A stretch of DNA of 6,373 bases from an uncultured Prevotellaceae bacterium. Lineage in GTDB: Bacteria > Bacteroidota > Bacteroidia > Bacteroidales > Muribaculaceae. This document shows positions 1-6,300 of the stretch, piece by piece; positions within the stretch are counted from its first letter, which is position 1; the number at the start of each line of letters is the position of its first letter. The stretch covers positions 1-6,373 of the forward strand of contig CALZFJ010000121.1 of assembly GCA_945645715.1 (NCBI GenBank), read 5' to 3'. The notes below the pieces were generated by a model. The model did not search any database, had not been told where the DNA came from, and saw only the letters and a list, made by a program, of their open reading frames with translations. The position numbers were made by a program, and so were the translations under genes.

Positions 1-139
1 TTCGCTTGCCGATTTCTTGCTTATGCACTCAGCAGCACACTCAGGCATACTCAGGCTTACACTCGATGCCGAGAATGAGAAAGTGCTTGTGAACATTGAT
101 GCAGAATGCGACAAAGAAGTGGAAAATGCGACAAAATAG
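1..139 (+). CDS. C-terminal end of a Clp/Hsp100-family ATPase (probably ClpC-like), partial
   Basis: The frame starting at position 2 is open from the window edge to TAG at 137-139 and encodes 45 residues. It begins SLADFLLMHS, then a hydrophobic strand (GILRLTLDAEN), then KVLVNIDAECD, and ends with a charged tail. This resembles the last part of the ClpB/ClpC D2-small domain, where family members usually read roughly 'EDPLA..LL...G..RL..D...KVLV' after the GARPLKR region. The GARPLKR motif itself would lie outside the window. If correct, the protein is a cytosolic AAA+ unfoldase working with ClpP or in disaggregation. The gene ends just before a strong terminator and is followed by htpG, a plausible protein quality-control neighbourhood. 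That the frame is a real gene end is fairly secure, given the open frame and the terminator placed 25 bases after the stop. The Clp assignment rests on a short, weakly conserved tail and is an inference. Confidence 0.5.
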   Translation, partial: SLADFLLMHSAAHSGILRLTLDAENEKVLVNIDAECDKEVENATK

Positions 140-164
140 TCACTCGGGTGACAATAATACAGCT

Positions 165-199
165 AAAATGTCACACTCTCGCAGTGTGGCATTTTTTTT
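165..199 (+). terminator. Intrinsic terminator after the Clp-like gene
   Basis: The left arm 165-177 (AAAATGTCACACT) pairs with 183-195 (AGTGTGGCATTTT) over 13 positions with one T-G wobble, around a 5-base loop (CTCGC). A run of eight T residues covers 192-199. It lies 25 bases after the stop of the upstream gene, so it should end that transcript and separate it from htpG. Confidence 0.88.
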
Positions 200-261
200 G
201 CTTTAGAGAGAAGTGTGACAATCTACTAATGATTAACAATAAAACTACAATATAAGAAATG

Positions 262-2307
262 ATGCAAAAAGGATCGATTGGGGTAACTACTGAAAATATT
301 TTCCCCGTTATTAAGAAGTTTTTGTATAGCGACCACGAAATTTTCCTTCGTGAGCTTGTGTCGAATGCCGTAGATGCAACACAGAAGTTGAAGACTCTTG
401 CTTCTTGTGGTGAATATAAAGATGAGCTTGGAGAGCTGAAGGTGACTGTGTCGGTTGATGCCGAGAAAGGTACTCTCACAGTGAGCGATGCTGGAATCGG
501 TATGACAGCTGAGGATATCGACAAATATATCAACCAGATAGCGTTCTCGGGTGCTGAGGAGTTCTTGAGCAAATATAAGGATAATGCCAATGCCATTATC
601 GGTCACTTCGGTCTTGGCTTCTACTCGGCATTTATGGTGTCGAAGAAGGTGGAAATCCGCTCACTCTCTTATAAAGAAGGTGCAAAAGCCGTGTGCTGGA
701 CGTGCGACGGCTCGCCGGAATATGAGATGAACGAAATAGAGAAAGCTACTCGCGGAACCGATATTGTGCTCTATATCGATGATGACGAGAAAGAATTCCT
801 CGACAAGGCACGCATCGAGACACTTCTGAAGAAATATTGCCGCTTCCTCCCCGTTCCTGTGGTTTTCGGTAAGGAGCAGGAGTGGAAAGACGGAAAATAT
901 GTAGATACCGACAAAGATAAGGTTATAAACAATGTAGAGCCACTGTGGACCCGCAAGCCTACTGAGCTGAAAGATGAGGACTACTTGAAGTTCTATCGTG
1001 CAATCCAGCCCGGTCAGGACGATCCACTTTTCTGGATTCACCTCAATGTGGATTATCCATTCACCCTCACAGGTATCCTCTACTTCCCGAAGATAAAGAA
1101 CAACTTCGACATCAACAAGAACCGCATTCAGCTCTATTGCAACCAGGTGTTTGTCACCGATTCGGTTGAGGGCGTAGTGCCTGAGTTCCTGATGCTGCTT
1201 CAGGGTGTTATTGATTCTCCCGATATTCCTCTTAATGTGTCGCGCTCTTATCTGCAGAGCGATGCTAATGTGAAGAAAATATCTTCATATATCACCAAGA
1301 AGGTTTCAGCCCGCCTCGAAGAGATTGCAAAGAACGATGCAAAGAACTTTGAGGAGAAGTGGAACGATATAAAGATTTTCATTGAGTATGGAATGCTCAC
1401 CGACGAGAAATTCTGTGAGTCGGCAATGAAGTTTGCACTACTTGAAGACGTCGAAGGCAAGTTCTTCAAGCTCAATGACTACAAGGAGCTCGTCAAGACA
1501 GCACAGACCGACAAGGACGACAATGTGGTGATGCTCTATGCTACCGACAAGGAGGCACAGTATAGCTACATCAAGGCTGCCACCGATAGAGGATACAGCG
1601 TGCTGATGATGAACGGACAGCTCGACCCTCACTTTGTGGGACTGCTTGAAAACAAGCTTGAGAAGACTCGCCTTGTGCGCGTGGATAGCGACGTGATTGA
1701 CAATATCATTCCGTCGAAGGATAAGAAAGAGGCTGAGATTGGTGCTTTGCAGCGCACAATAGGCACTACCCTTTTTAAGTCGCAGATTCCGGCAATGGAT
1801 AAATGTGAGTTCTATGTTGCATTTGAGGCAATGAATCCGCAGGCAAGTCCTATCGTAATCACCCAGAGCGAGTATATGCGCCGTATGAAGGAAATGGCGG
1901 CTATGCAGCCCGGAATGAGTTTCTACGGAGAGATGCCCGACAGCTTCACACTCACGCTCAACACCGAGCACCCGCTTGTGAAGTCGCTCCTTGATGGCGC
2001 TGAGAGCGACTTGAAGGACGCAATGAAGCCTCTTGAAGACAAGCTCGCTGAAATCAATAAGGAGATTGCCGCACTCAATGACAAGCGCAAGGATGGCAAG
2101 GATTTGAGCGATGAGGATCGCAACACCCTCAATGCCCGCGAGAATGATGCAAGCGTCACCCGTGAGGAGGAGGACAAGCTGATTGCCGACTATGCTTCGA
2201 AGCAGGATAAGGTAAAGCAACTCGTGGATATTGCACTGCTTGGCAACGGAATGCTCAAGGGCGAAGCCCTGAGTAAGTTCCTTGAGCGCTCCATTTCACT
2301 ACTCTAA
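262..2307 (+). CDS. htpG: Molecular chaperone HtpG (bacterial Hsp90)
   Basis: This is the ATP-dependent, homodimeric Hsp90-family chaperone of the cytosol, which helps client proteins fold and recover from stress. From the ATG at 262 it is 681 residues, longer than E. coli HtpG (624) and typical of Bacteroidales. The N-terminal GHKL ATPase domain shows the helix ELVSNAVDA with catalytic Glu31 and Mg-binding Asn35, DAGIGMT (ATP-binding Asp76), the lid GHFGLGFYSAF (114-124) and GTDIVLY (165-171). The middle domain carries the loop SPDIPLNVSRSYLQ, whose Arg328 corresponds to the catalytic-loop arginine. The C-terminal dimerisation region contains a charged helical insert at about residues 580-648 before the ending GNGMLKGEALSKFLERSISLL. 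An ATG at 259 precedes the chosen one. I prefer 262 because family members begin MQKG. No Shine-Dalgarno sequence is seen; the leader 200-258 is A/T-rich. I see no CIRCE heat-shock element. TAA is followed directly by TGA. Confidence 0.97.
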   Translation: MQKGSIGVTTENIFPVIKKFLYSDHEIFLRELVSNAVDATQKLKTLASCGEYKDELGELKVTVSVDAEKGTLTVSDAGIGMTAEDIDKYINQIAFSGAEEFLSKYKDNANAIIGHFGLGFYSAFMVSKKVEIRSLSYKEGAKAVCWTCDGSPEYEMNEIEKATRGTDIVLYIDDDEKEFLDKARIETLLKKYCRFLPVPVVFGKEQEWKDGKYVDTDKDKVINNVEPLWTRKPTELKDEDYLKFYRAIQPGQDDPLFWIHLNVDYPFTLTGILYFPKIKNNFDINKNRIQLYCNQVFVTDSVEGVVPEFLMLLQGVIDSPDIPLNVSRSYLQSDANVKKISSYITKKVSARLEEIAKNDAKNFEEKWNDIKIFIEYGMLTDEKFCESAMKFALLEDVEGKFFKLNDYKELVKTAQTDKDDNVVMLYATDKEAQYSYIKAATDRGYSVLMMNGQLDPHFVGLLENKLEKTRLVRVDSDVIDNIIPSKDKKEAEIGALQRTIGTTLFKSQIPAMDKCEFYVAFEAMNPQASPIVITQSEYMRRMKEMAAMQPGMSFYGEMPDSFTLTLNTEHPLVKSLLDGAESDLKDAMKPLEDKLAEINKEIAALNDKRKDGKDLSDEDRNTLNARENDASVTREEEDKLIADYASKQDKVKQLVDIALLGNGMLKGEALSKFLERSISLL

Positions 2308-2372
2308 TGATGAAGAGTCGTGTCAGCATCTCTCTTGATTAAGATAATTTGATTGAATAAAAATACCCTACC

Positions 2373-2409
2373 AAAAATCGGGGTTCCCATAGCCGGAACC
2401 CCGATTTTT
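2373..2409 (+). terminator. Perfect 15-bp terminator hairpin between htpG and the convergent genes
   Basis: The arm 2373-2387 (AAAAATCGGGGTTCC) pairs perfectly with 2395-2409 (GGAACCCCGATTTTT) around a 7-base loop, and the T run continues to 2410. It lies 65 bases after the htpG stop and should end that transcript. The arms end in A5 and T5, so the hairpin also reads as a weaker terminator for minus-strand transcripts from the small DUF3791-like frame and the acetyltransferase gene. The stretch 2308-2372 between the htpG stop and the hairpin shows nothing else. Confidence 0.93.
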
Positions 2410-2510
2410 TAGTATCTTATCATGTCGTAAGCCTCACGGTCATCAATGCCAAAATCATCAGCCACATTGCCAATGCAATAAGTACTGAATTCAAGTTGGT
2501 CGAGTGTCAT
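2409..2510 (-). pseudogene. Short DUF3791-like reading frame, probably a truncated remnant
   Basis: A minus-strand ATG (first base 2510) opens 33 codons ending in TAA at 2411-2409. The peptide starts MTLDQLEFSTYCIGNVADDF and continues with GIDDREAYDMIRY. From memory of the family, this matches the N-terminal half of small DUF3791 proteins of Bacteroidota and Firmicutes ('EF..YCIEN.A...G.s..E.Y..L'). These usually continue with a 'sgil..YI...YD.LHT' half and total about 70-80 residues. That second half is missing: the stop falls at the foot of the terminator hairpin. A perfect Bacteroidota -7 box lies 17 bases upstream of the ATG, and AGGA lies in the short leader, so it may still be expressed. 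The frame stays open upstream to the acetyltransferase stop, with no further recognisable domain. The alternatives are a genuine 33-residue peptide or chance similarity. The function of DUF3791 is not something I can state. Confidence 0.4.
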
Positions 2511-2526
2511 AATCCATATTTTCCTG

Positions 2527-2534
2527 CAAACATA
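2527..2534 (-). promoter_or_regulatory. -7 box upstream of the DUF3791-like frame
   Basis: On the minus strand these bases read TATGTTTG, an exact match to the Bacteroidota -7 consensus TAnnTTTG. Transcription would start about 12 bases before the ATG at 2510. No TTTG or TTG -33 element is seen at the usual 19-21 base distance, so the promoter may be weak or the match fortuitous. Confidence 0.35.
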
Positions 2535-2615
2535 GTGCAAATCAAGAGCCGTATCGGTGATCCCGACTATCTCGGCTGGTGGAAGTCGATTATTTTGGGG
2601 AGAGGTGGTGGAGGA

Positions 2616-3131
2616 TTAGAGGGTTAGGCGGAGGACACGAACGGGGCTGTCGGAGCCGATGGCGAGGGTCGGTGATGTGCATATTTCTCCGGTGGCTTTG
2701 AAGCCGCATTTCTCCATTACTTTGCCCGACGCTGGATTGTCGATGAAATGTCCGCTTATGAGCGACTTTATTTCAGTGGTGGCTTTGATGTGATTGAGCA
2801 TCAATTGCAGTGCTTCGGTGCAGATGCCGCTGTTCCAGTAAGGCTTTGCCACCCAATAGCCGATAGTTGGCTCATCGGGAAGCGCAGGGAGTCCGCAGTC
2901 GCAAGATGAGCCGTAGCCAATTGCGCCAATTGGCTCTCCTGTAACTTTCAACACAATCGCCCACGTGGTGGGATTGTCGAACACATGGTTAATCACTTCG
3001 CGGCTCTCCTCTACCGAAGTGTGCGGTGCCCATCCGGCACGTGGACCCACATCGGGGTCGCTGGCAAGGCGGTAGAGCACAACGGCATCGTCGGCAGTCC
3101 ATCTTCGCAGTAAAATTCTCTCTGTTTCCAT
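2616..3131 (-). CDS. GNAT-family N-acetyltransferase (RimJ/RimL type)
   Basis: A 171-residue single-domain acetyltransferase that should transfer the acetyl group of acetyl-CoA to an amine; the substrate cannot be told from sequence. The start METERILLRRW is the classic beginning of Acetyltransf_3 proteins. The region PIGAIGYG (67-74) is the central strand. TIGYWVAKPYWNSGICTEAL (89-108) is motif A, the acetyl-CoA pyrophosphate loop, with NSGIC in place of the common GQGYA/M. DNPASGKVMEKCGF (131-144) is the conserved C-terminal motif. The frame can be extended to a TTG at 3188, but I chose the ATG at 3131. The family motif begins there, and the extra 19 codons overlap a perfect -7 box. No Shine-Dalgarno sequence is visible. 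The gene stands alone, convergent with htpG and divergent from dnaE. Relatives acetylate ribosomal-protein N-termini, antibiotics or small metabolites. Confidence 0.9.
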   Translation of the reverse strand: METERILLRRWTADDAVVLYRLASDPDVGPRAGWAPHTSVEESREVINHVFDNPTTWAIVLKVTGEPIGAIGYGSSCDCGLPALPDEPTIGYWVAKPYWNSGICTEALQLMLNHIKATTEIKSLISGHFIDNPASGKVMEKCGFKATGEICTSPTLAIGSDSPVRVLRLTL

Positions 3132-3154
3132 AAATGTGTTTGATAACTTAGGTG

Positions 3155-3188
3155 CAAATATAGCATAATTCTGCGATATCAGCATCAA
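3155..3188 (-). promoter_or_regulatory. Bacteroidota-type promoter for the acetyltransferase gene
   Basis: The minus strand reads TATATTTG at 3162-3155, an exact TAnnTTTG -7 box. A candidate -33 TTG lies at 3188-3186, but the 23-base spacing is longer than the usual 19-21. Transcription would begin near 3150, giving a leader of about 19 bases before the ATG at 3131. The -7 box is convincing; the -33 element is weak. Confidence 0.55.
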
Positions 3189-3210
3189 TAGTAATATGAT
3201 TTGCTACACT

Positions 3211-3226
3211 CGTGATAATAATCACA
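3211..3226. promoter_or_regulatory. CRP/FNR-like inverted repeat between divergent promoters
   Basis: CGTGA-N6-TCACA matches nine of ten fixed bases of the TGTGA-N6-TCACA site recognised by CRP-family regulators. Its centre (3218.5) is about 60 bases upstream of the inferred dnaE transcription start and about 68 from the inferred acetyltransferase start. It sits directly upstream of an A-tract and the dnaE -33 element. Bacteroidota encode CRP/FNR-family proteins, but binding here is purely an inference from the sequence. Confidence 0.35.
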
Positions 3227-3240
3227 AAAAAATATTTTTT
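3227..3240. promoter_or_regulatory. A/T palindrome upstream of the dnaE promoter (UP-like tract)
   Basis: A perfect 14-base palindrome, A6-TA-T6, ends two bases before the -33 element of dnaE. A-tracts in this position can bend DNA or contact the RNA polymerase alpha C-terminal domain as an UP element. No G/C stem is present, so it is not a terminator. The role is inferred from position only. Confidence 0.35.
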
Positions 3241-3242
3241 CA

Positions 3243-3274
3243 TTTTGTTTATGCGCTGGTTTGTTGTAACTTTG
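3243..3274 (+). promoter_or_regulatory. Bacteroidota-type promoter for dnaE
   Basis: The -33 element TTTTG (3243-3247) is separated by exactly 19 bases from TAACTTTG (3267-3274), a full match to the TTTG-N19-TAnnTTTG promoter used by the primary sigma factor of this phylum. Transcription should start near 3278-3281, giving a leader of about 20 bases before the dnaE ATG at 3302. Confidence 0.8.
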
Positions 3275-3301
3275 AAGTCGCAAATAATGACTCGAAGAAT
3301 T

Positions 3302-6300
3302 ATGCAACCATTCATACATCTACACGTTCACTCACAATACTCAGTGCTCGACGGACAAGCTTCTGTTAAGGCTTTGGTGGATAAGGCAATAGCCGACGGA
3401 ATGCCCGGCATTGCGCTGACCGACCATGGCAATATGTTCGGCATCAAGGAGCTTCACGACTATTGCAACAAGAAAAATGGCGACCTAAATGGTGCTATTA
3501 AGTCACTGAAAAAACAGATTGACGGTCTTGACACAACCGACCCGGAGAATCTTGCTAAAATTGAGGAGATTAAGGCGGAAATAAAAGCTACTGAAGCTAA
3601 ACGCTTCAAGCCGATTTTCGGCTGCGAGATGTATGTGGCTGAAAAGTCGCTCTATGAGCGTACATCTAAGCACGACACCGGTCGTCACCTCGTGGTGCTT
3701 GCCAAGAACTCTACCGGCTATCACAACCTGATAAAGATTGTGTCTAAAGCCTGGACCGATGGCTTCTATTCTCACCCTCGAACCGACAAGGAGAGTCTTA
3801 AAGCCCATCACGAAGGACTGATGGTGTGTTCGGCTTGTCTTGGAGGCGAGATCCCAAGGCTTATTACCTCAGGACAGATTGATGAAGCATGGAAGCAGGC
3901 AAAGTGGTTTAAGGAAGTATTTGGCGATGATTATTATCTTGAGTTACAGCGCCACAAGGCTACAGTGCCTAATGCAAACCACGACACCTATCCTATGCAG
4001 CAGACGGTGAATGCCGAGCTGATAAAGATGTCGCGAGAGCTGGGTATTAAGCTTGTGTGTACCAACGATGTTCACTTTGTGAATGAGGACGATGCCGAAG
4101 CTCACGACCGACTGATTTGTGTCTCGACCGGAAAGAAACTCTCTGACCCGCGTATGCTCTACTCGAAGCAGGAATGGATGAAGACGCAGCAGGAGATGAA
4201 CGACATATTTGCCGATGTGCCCGAAGTACTTTCAAACACTCTGGAGCTCCTCGACAAGACGGAGTTCTACTCTATTGACCATGGTCCTATTCTACCCAAT
4301 TTCCCGCTTCCTGATGGCTTCACCGACAATAACGACTATCTTCGTTATCTTGTGTATGAAGGTGCCAAGAAGCGTTGGCCTGAGCTTGATGAGGAGCATC
4401 GTGAGCGTATCGACTTTGAGCTCGACACCATCAAGAACATGGGATTCCCAGGCTACTTCCTCATTGTGCAGGACTTTATAGGAGCGGCACGAAAGATAGG
4501 CGTGTCGGTAGGTCCCGGTCGTGGCTCTGCTGCAGGCTCTGCGGTGGCATATTGTCTTGGTATCACTCAGATCGACCCGATTAAGTATGACCTACTGTTT
4601 GAGCGTTTTCTTAACCCCGATCGTATATCATTGCCCGATATTGATATCGACTTTGATGACGATGGTCGCGCCAAAGTGCTTCAATACGTCACCGATAAAT
4701 ATGGTGCCGAGAAGGTTGCACATATTATCACCTATGGCTCGATGGCTGCAAAGATGGCAATAAAAGACGTGGCACGAGTGGAGAGCCTCTCTATTCCCGA
4801 GAGCGACCGCCTATCGCGCTTCATTCCGTCGAAGCCTAATGATATGCCTGCCGATGAAAATGGCAAGAAATATAAGGTAACAATCAAGAACTGCCTTAAG
4901 TGCTTTCCCGAATTTTCGGCTGAGCTAAATAGCAGCGACCCACTTGTGGTGGAAACTATCAAATATGCCGAGAAGCTCGAGGGCAATGTGCGTAGCACCG
5001 GTGTACACGCCTGTGGTGTAATTATCGGACGTGACGACATCACCGACTGGGTGCCTGTGAGCACCGCTGCCGACAAAGACGGTAACAAGATGCTCGTGAC
5101 TCAATATGAGGGAAGTGTGATTGAATCGACGGGGCTTATCAAGATGGACTTCCTTGGCTTGAAAACTCTTTCAATCATAAAAGATGCTATCGAGAATATC
5201 AAGCAGACCCACGGCTTCGAGCTTGATATTGACCATATCGACATCGACGACCCCAAGACCTACAAGCTCTATTGTGAGGGACGAACCACGGGTACGTTCC
5301 AGTTTGAGTCGGCTGGTATGCAGAAGTATCTTATCGAGCTTCAGCCAAGCACATTTGAGGATCTTATCGCGATGAACGCCTTGTATCGTCCGGGTCCAAT
5401 GGACTATATCCCCGACTTTATCAAGCGTAAGCATGGAGAGCTTCCCATCGAATATGATATCCCTGTGATGGAGAAGTATCTGAAGGATACTTATGGCATC
5501 ACTGTGTATCAGGAGCAGGTGATGCTTCTCTCCCGACTGCTCGCAGGATTCACCCGTGGTGAGTCGGACGGTCTGCGCAAGGCTATGGGTAAGAAGCTTA
5601 TCGACAAGCTGGCATCGCTGAAGCCGAAGTTTATCAATGGCGGACAGGAGCGTGGCCACGACCCCGAAATCCTTGAGAAGATATGGAAGGACTGGGAGAA
5701 ATTTGCATCATACGCCTTCAACAAGAGCCACGCCACTTGCTACAGTTGGGTGGCATTCCAGACTGCATATCTCAAAGCAAACTATCCTTCGGAATACATG
5801 GCTGCCGTGCTCTCGCGCTCGGGCGACCTTGACAAGATGACAAAATTCATGGACGAATGCAAGGCTATGAAGATTGCAGTGAAGGGTCCCGACATCAATG
5901 AGAGTTACCAGTCATTCAGTGCCAACAAGTCGGGTGACATTCGCTTCGGACTCTCGGGAATGAAAGGTATTGGCGTCAATGTGGTGAATGCTATCATCGA
6001 TGAGCGCAATGCAAATGGACCATTTACTGATATTTTCGACTTCGTGCAGCGTGTGAACCTATCGGCTTGCAATCGCCGTGCCATCGAGTCGCTTGCTCTT
6101 GCTGGAGCATTCGATTGCTTCACCGAGATGACACGCGAGGACTACTTCGCCAAGAATGCCAAGGACGAGTCGATGGCTGAGATTCTTGTACGCTATGGTC
6201 AGCGCTATCAGCTCGACAAGAACTCTCAGGCTACATCGCTCTTCGGCAGTGATGAAATAATGACCACCAAGCCGCAAATAATGCACGCGGAGAAGTGGCC

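Noticed and set aside
25..64. Short repeats of ACTCAGG within the Clp-like gene tail
   Set aside because: The copies are seven or eight bases, imperfectly spaced and inside coding sequence. They look like chance or local slippage, not a functional repeat.
197..231. Possible htpG promoter: TTTG at 197-200 and TACTAATG at 224-231
   Set aside because: The -7-like box departs from TAnnTTTG at two fixed positions, the spacer is 23 bases, and the TTTG is part of the upstream terminator's T run. htpG must have a promoter nearby, but this one is not supported well enough to annotate.
1438..2220. A 260-codon minus-strand open frame antisense to htpG
   Set aside because: It mirrors the codon pattern of htpG, has no recognisable domain or promoter, and htpG itself is unambiguous. 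It is a shadow frame.
2409..2627. Plus-strand open frame through the htpG-acetyltransferase gap
   Set aside because: It has no ATG start, ends in low-complexity glycine codons and shows no domain. The minus-strand DUF3791-like reading explains the same bases better.
3132..3188. N-terminal extension of the acetyltransferase from a TTG at 3188
   Set aside because: The extra 19 codons overlap a perfect -7 promoter box, use a rarer start codon, and precede the METERILLRRW start typical of the family.
3227..3240. A6-TA-T6 palindrome considered as a terminator or replication element
   Set aside because: It has no G/C stem and no T tail in the right place, and there are no repeated boxes nearby. 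Its position fits a promoter-proximal A-tract better.
4732..5659. Several minus-strand open frames inside dnaE
   Set aside because: They are antisense shadows of the well-conserved dnaE frame and show no family motifs or start signals.
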